A stretch of DNA of 22,371 nucleotides from contig DATHET010000217.1 of assembly GCA_035490315.1 (NCBI GenBank), positions 1-22,371 of the forward strand, read 5' to 3'. Positions 7,025 through 14,452 of this stretch are shown here, one piece after another (the first letter of the stretch is position 1; every line of letters starts with the position of its first letter). The translations under genes and the position numbers were made by a program. The DNA comes from JADJQU01 sp035490315. GTDB lineage: Bacteria > Planctomycetota > UBA1135 > GCA-002686595. The notes under the pieces are model-generated. The model searched no databases. It saw only the letters and a program-made list of their open reading frames with translations, and had not been told where the DNA came from.

Positions 7025-10000
7025 GTGAAATCGAAATGAACGAACGTGACCGGTTGAATCAACTGTTGTGCGCGTATGTGCTCGGCGAGGCCGATGAAGC
7101 CGAGCGCGCCGAGATCGAAGCAGCCCTGGTGAAGGATCCTGCTCTGCGCGACGAGCGCACGCGCCTCGAAGCGACGATCGGGCTGGTGAAGAGCTCGATG
7201 GGCAAGGACGAGACGCTCTCGTATCAGGCCGCGAGCGAGGTCACGCGAGCCGCCGCGCAGATCGCCCAGCCCTGGCCCGCCGCGAGTCGCCGCGCACCCT
7301 GGCGCCAATCCACTTCGCTGCGCATCGCGGCATCGCTCGTCGCCTTGATCGGCGGCGGGTATCTCGGATGGAAGCTGTTCGTGAAGCCCGATCGCGTCGA
7401 GACGCTGATGGCGAGTGCTCCGAAGGAAGAGTCGGAGCGGTCGCTTGGATACGAAAAGAAGCTGAAAGGCCTTGGTTACTTGGGCCAAGGTTCGATGCCG
7501 GCGCCCGCGACTGAAACTGCCAAGCGGGAATCGGACGCGTCTGGCCTCGACTCCAAGCAGAATCTCGCCGAAGGATCCACCCTCGAGCGCTCCGAATCGA
7601 AGAACGACGAGCGTCTCGATGTCCAACTTCGCAAGGCGAATGAGGACGCGCTCGCGGCCCGCGCGGTCGGCTTGAAGGATCAAGTCGGGGCGATCGATGG
7701 GGCAACGCCACCCGATGTCGTGTACGCAGTACGCGGCGGCGGTCAGACTGAGGGCACCAGCCTCGTCGATTTGAATGGCTTCGGGCATGGCAACGGATCT
7801 CCTCGCTTCGACGATCGACTTGCTGGCTCACCGCCTGCTGTCGATCAACCGACTGAGAGCTCGGGCTCGGATGAGTACTACCTTGGAAAGGGCAAGGAAG
7901 CCGAGGCGAAGCCAGGAGTCTTTGGGGCTCGCGGCGCTGGCCAGCCGACCGTACCGCCTGCAACTCCTCGCGGCCTAACTCCAGGGTCGCCTAGCGGATC
8001 ACCGCTAGAATCGAGTGGATATACAAGCTCGCTCAGCAAGGTTCGTGCTGGAAAGGCTCATCATGGATCTGGGGCAGGCAGCGGCTCTCCGACGAGTCCG
8101 GGTCCCGCGATCGCGGGGGCTCCCGGACCCAGCGGACCCACGACTCCGGGCGCCACAACTCCTGGATCTCCCTCCGCTGCGAAGGCGACTACAGGTACCG
8201 GTGGTCAGGTCACGCTGAATGGAGTGGGTAGAAACAATCTGCTGACACCAGGGGATCCCTTCGGGCTCCGTGATGGCGACTCCAAAGAAGGGGCAGACGG
8301 CAATTTCGACTGGGAGGTAGAGGCGGGCGATCTCTTCGTTCTCGACACGGGGGCCGCCTCCGAAGAGCAGACCCCCTTCGAACAGGTCGACCGCTTCAAG
8401 GAAGGCAAGCTCGACAACGCTCGCGACGAACGCGCTCAACGCCAACGCCGCATCCTGACTCCCGAGGAACGCCAAGCCCGCATCGAAGAAATCATCGTCT
8501 CCTGCCGGAGACTTCCGAACGAGAAGCCGCGCGACATGTTCTTCCGCTTCTGGGGCGACAACCCCTACGAGTGGACCGCGAACGATCGCCAGTCGACCTT
8601 CTCGATGGACGTCGACACCGCGAGCTACACGCTTGCTCGCAAGTACCTCGTCGCGAACCACCTTCCCGAGAAGGCCCAGATCCGCACCGAGGAGTTCGTC
8701 AACTACTTCAAGCCCGACGTCGCGCCGCCGACCAAGGGGACCTTCGCGATCGTGACCGAGCTCGCGCCGAGCCGCTTCTCCAACCCTGCCGAGAACAAGT
8801 GGATGCTGCGCGTCGCGGTGCGCGGCCAGGAAGTCCAGAAGAACGAGCGCGCGCCGCTCGCCCTGACCTTCGTGATCGACGTCTCGGGCTCGATGAAGGA
8901 AGAGCACCGTCTCGAGCTGGTCAAGCACGCCCTGCGCCAGCTGGTCGGTCAGCTCGACGCACGCGACTCGATCGCGCTGGTCGCCTTCTCGAATGACACG
9001 CGTCTGGTCCTGCCGATGACCTCGGCGGCCAAGCGCGATCTGATCGAGAGCGCGATCGATCCGCTGCAGCCCGACGGCAGCACCAACACCGAAGCGGGCT
9101 TGCGCATGGGTTACGAGCAGGCGCTCGGCGCGCTGACCTTGAACGCGACCAACCGCGTCGTGCTCCTGACCGACGGTGTCGCCAACGTGGGCATCACCGA
9201 TCCCAACGCACTCGTGCAGACGGTCGAGCGCCAGCGCAAGGCCGGCATCTACCTCAACACGATCGGCGTGGGTATGGACAACCACAACGACAACCTGCTC
9301 GAGCAGCTCGCCGACAAGGGTGACGGCCTGTGCAACTACGTCGACGACGCGGCCGAGGTGAAGCACGCGCTGGTCGACAACTTCCTGCAGGCTCTGGTGC
9401 CGATCGCTCGCGACGCCAAGGTCCAGGTCGAGTTCGACCCGGCCCAGGTGGAGAGCTACCGCCTGCTTGGGTACGAGAATCGCGCGATCGCGGACCAGGA
9501 TTTCCGCAACGACAAGGTCGACGCGGGCGAAATCAATTCCGGCCACCAGATCACGGCGATGTACGAGATCGTGCGGGTCGGCAATCTCGCTGTGCAGGAC
9601 GCGCCGCTGGCCAAGGTGCACGTGCGCTTCAAGCCGGCGTACAAGAACGGGATCGCGCAACCGGGCAGCGACGAGGCTTCGGAGATCTCCAAGCCCGTGC
9701 TCGCCAGGGAAGCGGCCGGCAGGTTCGAAGCGACGAGCTTCGGTTACCGCCGCGCCGTGCTCGCCGCCCAGTTCGCCGAGTTCCTGCGCCGCAGCGTCCA
9801 CGCCCGCGGCGATTCCCTCGACCAGCTGATCGCGGACCTCCTGAAGCTCTCGAGTGACAGGACCGGCGATGCCGAGGTCGCCGAGCTCGCCGACATGGTG
9901 GTCAAGTCGAAGGGCCTGCTGGAAGCCGAGTTCGCGCGGCGCGGGGAGCTCGACAGCTGCGTGTACCAGCTGCGCGAGACGCGCTGGCAGCGCGAGCAGC

Positions 10001-10110
10001 GTGAAATGGCGAAGCTGGACGCGGACCGCGAGATTCTGCGCGCCATGGACGAGCAGATCGCGCTCCAGGAAGCCCGCTTGCGCGCGCTGCTGGAACAACG
10101 CCTGAAGTAA
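7021..10110 (+). CDS. Membrane protein joining an anti-sigma-like N-terminus to a YfbK-type VWA module
   Basis: The 1029-residue product starts at a GTG inside the sigma stop (4-nt overlap). Residues 10-60 (LLCAYVLGEADEAERAEIEAALVKDPALR) resemble the N-terminal part of ECF anti-sigma factors, without an obvious zinc HxxxCxxC. One transmembrane helix follows at about 98-121. Residues about 130-500 are a long linker, partly Gly/Ser/Pro/Thr-rich and collagen-like near 350-400. From about 514 the YfbK family begins (NPYEWTANDRQSTFSMDVDTASY). The VWA domain, about 612-800, has an intact MIDAS: Asp620-x-Ser622-x-Ser624 and Asp718 in LLTDG. The C-terminal YfbK domain (DUF3520-like) runs to about 960, ending in a charged, possibly coiled-coil tail. 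VWA modules bind ligands through a metal, so ligand state outside the cell could be passed to the sigma factor. That coupling is inference. Confidence 0.9.
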   Translation: MSEIEMNERDRLNQLLCAYVLGEADEAERAEIEAALVKDPALRDERTRLEATIGLVKSSMGKDETLSYQAASEVTRAAAQIAQPWPAASRRAPWRQSTSLRIAASLVALIGGGYLGWKLFVKPDRVETLMASAPKEESERSLGYEKKLKGLGYLGQGSMPAPATETAKRESDASGLDSKQNLAEGSTLERSESKNDERLDVQLRKANEDALAARAVGLKDQVGAIDGATPPDVVYAVRGGGQTEGTSLVDLNGFGHGNGSPRFDDRLAGSPPAVDQPTESSGSDEYYLGKGKEAEAKPGVFGARGAGQPTVPPATPRGLTPGSPSGSPLESSGYTSSLSKVRAGKAHHGSGAGSGSPTSPGPAIAGAPGPSGPTTPGATTPGSPSAAKATTGTGGQVTLNGVGRNNLLTPGDPFGLRDGDSKEGADGNFDWEVEAGDLFVLDTGAASEEQTPFEQVDRFKEGKLDNARDERAQRQRRILTPEERQARIEEIIVSCRRLPNEKPRDMFFRFWGDNPYEWTANDRQSTFSMDVDTASYTLARKYLVANHLPEKAQIRTEEFVNYFKPDVAPPTKGTFAIVTELAPSRFSNPAENKWMLRVAVRGQEVQKNERAPLALTFVIDVSGSMKEEHRLELVKHALRQLVGQLDARDSIALVAFSNDTRLVLPMTSAAKRDLIESAIDPLQPDGSTNTEAGLRMGYEQALGALTLNATNRVVLLTDGVANVGITDPNALVQTVERQRKAGIYLNTIGVGMDNHNDNLLEQLADKGDGLCNYVDDAAEVKHALVDNFLQALVPIARDAKVQVEFDPAQVESYRLLGYENRAIADQDFRNDKVDAGEINSGHQITAMYEIVRVGNLAVQDAPLAKVHVRFKPAYKNGIAQPGSDEASEISKPVLAREAAGRFEATSFGYRRAVLAAQFAEFLRRSVHARGDSLDQLIADLLKLSSDRTGDAEVAELADMVVKSKGLLEAEFARRGELDSCVYQLRETRWQREQREMAKLDADREILRAMDEQIALQEARLRALLEQRLK

Positions 10111-10131
10111 CCAGCCACGGGGATTTACGAA

Positions 10132-10176
10132 GGGGCCGTCCGACCGTGGGAGTCGGGCGGCCCTGTTCTCTTGCTT
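10132..10176 (+). terminator. Intrinsic terminator after the VWA gene
   Basis: A 12-bp stem (10133-10144 with 10152-10163, one G-U pair) closes a 7-nt loop and is followed by the T-rich run TGTTCTCTTGCTT. It begins 22 bp after the VWA stop codon. It ends the sigma/VWA transcript and is the clearest intrinsic terminator in the window. Confidence 0.8.
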
Positions 10177-10208
10177 GTGAACCCCGCGCGGGGCACCTTG
10201 ACGTCCGC

Positions 10209-10976
10209 ATGCGCGTCCAAGCAGCGATCGCCGCCGTCCTGTTCTGCGCCGCCATCTTCCTGCGCGGCATCGAAGCGCCTGCGCGCGTCGCGCCGGAGCA
10301 GCGCGCGGAACGGCCGGTGCTCGCTTCGCCCTTGCAGTTCCTCGGCAGCAGCGGGTCGAAGCGCGCCGGCGAGTTGCGGGAGCTTTTGCCCGAGGCTCTG
10401 CGCGAGCCCTGGCGGCGCACGACGACGGGCCTGGTCGCCTTGATGCAATGCCCCAACACGGTCGATTGGCTCGCCACGCCGCGCGGCCAGGAGTTCGAGA
10501 GGACGCTGGCCGAGCTCGAGCGCGGCGATGCGACGCAAGGGCTGGCGGCGCTGGTGATGCTGGTCGACCTCGCGCGGCACACGAAGTGGGCGCCGAGCAT
10601 GTTCGTCGGGCCGCAGCACGCCGAGCGCGTCGGGGATCTGCTGCAAACCTGGCTCGCGAATTTCGCGGAACGATCGAGCGATGATGTCACGCTCCACGAG
10701 CCGGCCATCGCGGGTGCGCTGCTCTACGCAAGGGTGATGCGCGCGGCGTACAACTCGCCGACTTTCGGCCGAAGCGAGGCGCCGTATGCGAGGGCGAGAG
10801 CTTTCACGAGCGAGCTGTGCGGTCTCCAGGCGAAGACCCAGACGCAATTCGGTCGCGGACTGAAGGATCGACATCCGAGCGCGTTCCTGGGCTTGAGCAC
10901 GGAGGATTTCCTTGCCGGTGCGGACGAAGCCGCGCGCCTCGCCTTTCCCGACATCGACGGAGCCTGCGGGAAATGA
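10209..10976 (+). CDS. Unrecognised exported or membrane-anchored helical protein
   Basis: From the ATG at 10209 the protein is 255 residues and begins with a hydrophobic segment (MRVQAAIAAVLFCAAIFLRG) that reads as a signal peptide or an uncleaved anchor. A longer in-frame start at 10146 falls inside the terminator hairpin and is rejected. The body is predicted helical, with pieces such as REPWRRTTTGLVALMQ, ATQGLAALVMLVDLAR and EPAIAGALLYARVMRAAYN. I see no catalytic motif and do not recognise the family. Its TGA overlaps the ATG of the next gene (ATGA), so the two are translationally coupled and their products probably act together. It lies just after the VWA terminator and so should have its own promoter, which I cannot identify. 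Confidence 0.7.
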   Translation: MRVQAAIAAVLFCAAIFLRGIEAPARVAPEQRAERPVLASPLQFLGSSGSKRAGELRELLPEALREPWRRTTTGLVALMQCPNTVDWLATPRGQEFERTLAELERGDATQGLAALVMLVDLARHTKWAPSMFVGPQHAERVGDLLQTWLANFAERSSDDVTLHEPAIAGALLYARVMRAAYNSPTFGRSEAPYARARAFTSELCGLQAKTQTQFGRGLKDRHPSAFLGLSTEDFLAGADEAARLAFPDIDGACGK

Positions 10977-11887
10977 ACGCGGAGCGCCAGCTGACTCTCG
11001 CGTGTCTGTTGATCGCCATCGGCGGCGTGTTGCTTGCCATGCAGCTCGACGGGGATGGGGCGATCGTCGGAACCGGGTACGCGCCGCTCGGTATCGGCGC
11101 CGTGGTCGCACTCGCCGCGACGCTGCTCGCGGGCGCGCGCTCGACGACTTTGCCGCGCGACGCGCTCGATGTGCTTTCGACGGCGAGTGGTTTCCTAGGG
11201 CTCGCATTCATCGTCGCCGGAGTCCTTGCGCCGGGCGGAAGCTGGCTGTTCTTCGAAGTGCTCGTCCTCCTGTGGCTGCTCACGCGTCGGCGGCCGGATG
11301 AAAAATCCGACGGGCCGATGCTCACGCCTTCGGCTTGCATCGCTCTCGCGCTGATGCTCCTGCTGAGGCTTTGGATCGCGTTTCAAGGCAGCGAGAATCG
11401 CTGGCAGTTGGCGGAGATCTCGGTGCCCATCGTGTCGTGGATTCCCTGGAGCTTCCTCGACCCGATCAAGACGATCAAACTTGGGTCGTTCGATCCGACC
11501 GAAATGGGACTGCCGGCCGGAGGCATGCGTTTCGGACCGACGCTGGCCCTGTGGTCGTGTGGATTCGCCGCGGTTGCGAGCGGATTAATGTGGCGCTCGC
11601 GTGCGGCTTACGAGCTCGAGAACGATCGCATCCACCAGACGATCCAGACCCTGCCGCCGGCGCTCGCGAGACTGGTCGAGCGCTTGATCCCCGAAGAAGA
11701 TTGGAAGCGCCTCGGCCTGCACGGCCTGTCCGAGCGGATGCGCTGCAAACGCATCGAGTCCCTCGTCGAAAAGGAAATGCGCGCCCGCCGCGAATTCGAA
11801 GGCATGCTGAAGCACACCCCGCTGCTCGGCCCCCCGGGCGCCAGCGCCTTCGCGACCGAGATCGAAGACGCGATGCGGCGCGAGTGA
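10973..11887 (+). CDS. Unrecognised multi-pass membrane protein with helical C-terminal domain
   Basis: The ATG at 10973 overlaps the upstream stop by 4 nt and gives 304 residues. About six hydrophobic helices can be seen at 7-23, 37-54, 69-86, 89-104, 120-136 and 188-206. Between helices 5 and 6 is a loop rich in aromatic and proline residues (PIVSWIPWSFLDPIK). The last 95 residues are soluble and charged (ARLVERLIPEEDWKRLGL, then EKEMRARREFEGMLK). I do not recognise the family. An in-frame start at 10817 would run through the upstream gene and is unlikely. It converges on the selenoprotein gene with a 10-bp gap. It is coupled to the exported protein before it, and a joint envelope role is plausible but unproven. 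Confidence 0.72.
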   Translation: MNAERQLTLACLLIAIGGVLLAMQLDGDGAIVGTGYAPLGIGAVVALAATLLAGARSTTLPRDALDVLSTASGFLGLAFIVAGVLAPGGSWLFFEVLVLLWLLTRRRPDEKSDGPMLTPSACIALALMLLLRLWIAFQGSENRWQLAEISVPIVSWIPWSFLDPIKTIKLGSFDPTEMGLPAGGMRFGPTLALWSCGFAAVASGLMWRSRAAYELENDRIHQTIQTLPPALARLVERLIPEEDWKRLGLHGLSERMRCKRIESLVEKEMRARREFEGMLKHTPLLGPPGASAFATEIEDAMRRE

Positions 11888-11897
11888 CTCCGGCCGA

Positions 11898-13136
11898 TCA
11901 GCGCCAGCCGTAGGACCAGTAAAAAGCGGGTGCGACGTGCTCGGCGGGGGTGTCGCCGGCGAGGGTGAGGTAGAAGCCGATCGGGGCGGGTTCCACGTCG
12001 TCGTGGCGACCGTTGTATTGCGTCGCGCCGGAGCGGGTTCCGACGGCAAGCACTTCGAAGGACACGAACTTGGACTTCGCCGTGTCGAACTCGGCGGTGC
12101 CGAAGAGTTTCACTTCGAGCTCGAGCTCGTGCTTGCCCGGCGCCTGCATGTCCTTGAAGCCTTCGATCGCCCACACGCCTTCGCGATGCGTGTGCGTCGC
12201 TCCGCGCAGCTTCACGGTCGCAATTCCGTCGGCGACCCTGACGACTTCGGACTCGAGCACGGCCGTCTGGATGTCCTCATCGGAGTACGCAGTCGTCTGG
12301 CCGCGCACGTTGTCGACGAAATTGAGCTTCGCCAGTCGCCGGATCAGCGCGTCGGGCGCGCTCGCCTTCTCACCCTTCGCCAGCTTCGCGGGCAGGAGCG
12401 AGCGGGCCTCTTCGCCGCGGAACCATGCGTAATCCTGGTTCCACGCATCGGCGCGCCAATCGTGCGGCTGCTTGTCGCGCGGTAAATCTCGCGAGAAGAC
12501 GCGCAGGACGAGGCCGTCGGCGGGATAGCGATTCTCCGGCCGATTGACTTTGCTCGTGTCCGCGCTCGGATCGCCGGCTTGCATGCGCTCGGTCTCGGAC
12601 AGGGTGTTCCACTTGTCCAGCGCGCGCTGCAACATTCCCGCGACCGCCTTCGGATCGTTGGCGTTGATGCTGGCCAGCATCACGCCACTCGGCGCGGTGG
12701 CGTAGATGCCTTGACGCGTGTTGGTCGGTTTCGTGCGACCGGCGTAGTGGCCCTGCTCGAACACTTTCTGCGCGAGCCGGCACTCGGGGTCCTTGCCGCT
12801 CTGCAGTCGGTTGACCTCGTCAGCGGAGACGACGAAGCTCTTGAGCAGGGCTTGAACCTGGGGGTCGGACCAGACGGACCGTCTGGCGATCACACCATTG
12901 TTTCACGTGCAGGCCATCGGATGGCCGTTCATGGCCCAGAGCAGGATGGGCTTGCCCTGTGCTTGGGCTTGGACCACGGCCTCCCAGAAAGTCGGCTTCC
13001 AATCGCAGTCCTCGAACGTGAGCTCGGAGGCCTTGGGCCGGATCGTGTCGCGCCATTGGGCGAAGTTGCTCTCGGTCAGCTCGGGAACCTGGAAGGTGAG
13101 CGCGATCGCGAGCATGGTGAGGGCGCGGGAGAACAT
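11898..13136 (-). CDS. Putative selenoprotein: exported thioredoxin-like protein with in-frame UGA (Cys-Thr-Sec)
   Basis: Read through one in-frame UGA, this is a single 412-residue protein. It starts at the ATG at 13136 with a signal peptide (MFSRALTMLAIALTFQ). A thioredoxin-like region follows: WEAVVQAQAQGKPILLWAMN at about 51-70, then GHPMACT, UGA at codon 78, NNGVIARRSVWSDPQVQALLKSFVVSADEV. YATAPSGVMLASI further on fits the cis-Pro strand. The flanks are in the same frame and together form one fold, which argues against two genes. A hairpin with SECIS features lies just after the UGA. The C-terminal half is a beta-rich domain (HELELEVKLFGTAEF, then APAFYWSYGWR) that I do not recognise. 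Other genes here stop at UGA, so the code is standard. Alternatives are a nonsense mutation, or a GTG restart at 12893 that would lose the signal peptide and active site. Likely role: thiol/selenol redox chemistry outside the cytoplasm. Confidence 0.8.
12870..12886 (-). promoter_or_regulatory. Candidate bacterial SECIS hairpin
   Basis: On the minus strand CCAGACGGTCCGTCTGG forms a perfect 6-bp stem with a GGUCC loop (or 7 bp with a GUC loop). It occupies nt 17-33 after the UGA. Bacterial SECIS elements have a short stem-loop close after the UGA with a G among the first loop bases. The element is 17 nt, the same as the minimal upper stem-loop of E. coli fdhF, which also carries GGUC in its loop. 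It spans codons 84-89. Confidence 0.75.
12903..12905 (-). other. UGA codon predicted to encode selenocysteine (residue 78)
   Basis: The codon order is TGC-ACG-TGA-AAC-AAT-GGT, giving Cys76-Thr77-Sec78-Asn-Asn-Gly. It sits at the thioredoxin-like active-site position directly after the strand ILLWAMN. No selA, selB, selC or selD gene is in the window, so decoding depends on genes elsewhere. Confidence 0.75.
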
Positions 13137-13146
13137 GACCTCGGCG

Positions 13147-13152
13147 ATTCTA
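13147..13152 (-). promoter_or_regulatory. Possible -10 hexamer for the selenoprotein gene
   Basis: TAGAAT on the minus strand (5 of 6 to TATAAT) is 10 nt before the ATG at 13136. A 3-of-6 match to a -35 (GCCACA) lies 17 nt further up. The leader would be only a few nucleotides. Confidence 0.4.
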
Positions 13153-13172
13153 CCAGACGCGTTCGTGCTTGT

Positions 13173-13190
13173 GGCCGCACGTGCGCGGCC
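13173..13190 (-). terminator. GC hairpin between the EEP gene and the selenoprotein gene
   Basis: GGCCGC and GCGGCC form a 6-bp stem (one or two more weak pairs outside) around a 6-nt loop. It lies 88 bp after the EEP stop codon and has no T-tract, so it is at best a weak terminator or pause site. The rest of the gap 13153-13277 holds nothing else I can support. Confidence 0.25.
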
Positions 13191-13277
13191 ATGCGTCCCT
13201 GGGACTCGTCTTGCGTTTCTCTCGCACTGCCTCGAGCAGGTAACCGCGCCGCTGCGCGTTGCGAGGGTCGCTCGGAA

Positions 13278-14237
13278 TCAGCGCCGCTCGAGCACCACGC
13301 TCAGCGGCAGGTGATCCGAGCCCGCGTCCTCGAGCACGCGCGCTTCGCGACAGACATAGGCCTCGGTGTGCCACACGTAGTCGATGCGCACGAAGGGCGG
13401 GATCGGCAAGCCGCGGTACTTCTTGAAGACTGGGAAAGTCAGCCCGAATCCGCGGCCCGCACCGCGGAAAGCGTCGCGCAAGCCGGCGACTTCGAGCAGC
13501 TGGCACAGGTCCATGTTCTCGGTCGCGTTGAAATCGCCGGCGATGATCGCGGCTCCTGCCGAGCGAGCCTCCAGGGCCATGCTTTGGAAGTCGCGCGGAT
13601 TGCGCGAGGAAGGGCCGAAGAGCAGCCGCGAAAGTCCCGGGTGCACGTTGAAGAGGGTCGTGCGCTCGCCGCGGATGTCGATCACGGCGCGCTGGTAGGC
13701 TCGGCGCGAATCGAGTTGCAGCAATCCCGCATCGAGGATCGGATACTTCGAGAAGATCCCCATGCCGTCGATGCCGAGGCCGTGCAGGTCGCGGTGCGGG
13801 TAGAGCTCGAGCAGGTCGTGCCCGAAAGCGTGCTCCTGGTCGGCCGTCAGCTCCTGGATCAGCACCACGTCCGCCGCTTCGACGCGCAAGAGTTTCACGA
13901 TCTGCTCGTACGACGCCACTCCAGCGCCGACGTTGAACGAAAGCACTTCGAGCGCCTGTCCGCTGCGGGGCGGCGCTTCCGGCGGCGGGATCAAGAAGTG
14001 TCCGAAGATCGAAATCCACGCTCCCGCGATCACGGCGTGCGCCGCCGCGGCGGTCCAGCGCCGGCGGACGAGAGCGATGAGCAGCAACGCGAAGGAGGGC
14101 ATGCACAGCCACAAGAGCAGCGGCTCGATCACGGAGAAGGGCCACAGCACGGGTCCGAAGATCGCGCGCAGGATCAGGTAGATCGCGAAGCTCGAGGGCA
14201 CGACGCGCCACGCGATCGAAAGCGTGCGAAGCGTCAA
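13278..14237 (-). CDS. Membrane-anchored endonuclease/exonuclease/phosphatase (EEP) family protein
   Basis: The 319-residue protein has an N-terminal membrane part with about three helices (roughly 16-32, 35-56 and 63-83) and a C-terminal EEP domain. The metal-dependent phosphohydrolase motifs are complete: LSFNVG with Asn102, LIQEL with Glu129, NVHPG with His199, GDFNATE with Asp235 and Asn237, RIDYVW with Asp286, and GSDHLPL with Asp308 and His309. This architecture is like YafD-type proteins. Substrates of such proteins range from phosphodiester lipids to nucleic acids, and I cannot choose between them; the membrane anchor suggests an envelope substrate. The start is a TTG at 14237 that overlaps the stop of a possible 42-codon upstream frame. 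A second long frame in this region (13150-14211) lacks the motifs and is a shadow. Confidence 0.87.
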   Translation of the reverse strand: MTLRTLSIAWRVVPSSFAIYLILRAIFGPVLWPFSVIEPLLLWLCMPSFALLLIALVRRRWTAAAAHAVIAGAWISIFGHFLIPPPEAPPRSGQALEVLSFNVGAGVASYEQIVKLLRVEAADVVLIQELTADQEHAFGHDLLELYPHRDLHGLGIDGMGIFSKYPILDAGLLQLDSRRAYQRAVIDIRGERTTLFNVHPGLSRLLFGPSSRNPRDFQSMALEARSAGAAIIAGDFNATENMDLCQLLEVAGLRDAFRGAGRGFGLTFPVFKKYRGLPIPPFVRIDYVWHTEAYVCREARVLEDAGSDHLPLSVVLERR

Positions 14238-14362
14238 GTGCGTTTGGCGAGCGCGCGGCGCTGTTTCATGGTCCGCGCTCGACTCCTCTCGCCGCAGATC
14301 GTGACTCGCGTCTCGCGCCGCGAGCGCGCGATCGGGCGTGGGAAGTCGTCACGAAGGAGCAT
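14234..14362 (-). CDS. Possible small basic protein (42 aa) coupled to the EEP gene
   Basis: An ATG at 14362 opens a 42-codon frame whose TGA overlaps the TTG start of the EEP gene (TTGA). The peptide is very basic: it starts MLLRDDFPRPIARSRR and ends RARTMKQRRALAKRT, with one cysteine. The overlap is the type seen in coupled genes, and the composition resembles small RNA- or ribosome-associated proteins. I do not recognise a family, and high GC makes chance frames common. No Shine-Dalgarno is seen. Confidence 0.28.
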   Translation of the reverse strand: MLLRDDFPRPIARSRRETRVTICGERSRARTMKQRRALAKRT

Positions 14363-14440
14363 CGTCCCACGTTAGCACGGTCGCTTGCGATGGGGGATCG
14401 ATGTCGACACACCGACTGTAGGCGAGGGGCGCGCCAGGGC

Positions 14441-14446
14441 TAGACT
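14441..14446 (+). promoter_or_regulatory. Possible -10 hexamer for a leaderless transcript of the thioredoxin-like/toroid gene
   Basis: TAGACT lies 6 nt before the ATG at 14453, so transcription would start at or beside the start codon. No clear -35 is visible. Confidence 0.38.
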
Positions 14447-14452
14447 GCCGAT

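Noticed and set aside
8005..10098. 697-codon open frame on the minus strand
   Set aside because: It is antisense to the VWA gene, which has an intact MIDAS and YfbK domains; the antisense translation shows no family.
11898..13136. Reading the UGA-split frame as a pseudogene
   Set aside because: Both halves keep coding quality and the same frame, there is only one interruption, it falls at the redox site after a Cys, and a SECIS-like hairpin follows. A nonsense mutation remains possible but fits less well.
13150..13277. Continuation frame after the EEP stop, ending in CGHKHERVW on the minus strand
   Set aside because: The peptide looks protein-like and has a Cys/His cluster, but no start codon lies near it and the EEP protein already ends naturally after its SDHLPL motif. 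I see no frameshift need.
12579..14375. Long open frame on the plus strand (598 codons) across the selenoprotein and EEP genes
   Set aside because: It covers two minus-strand genes with clear motifs. Its translation is rich in Arg, Glu, His and Ala with no domain, as expected for an antisense frame in GC-rich DNA.
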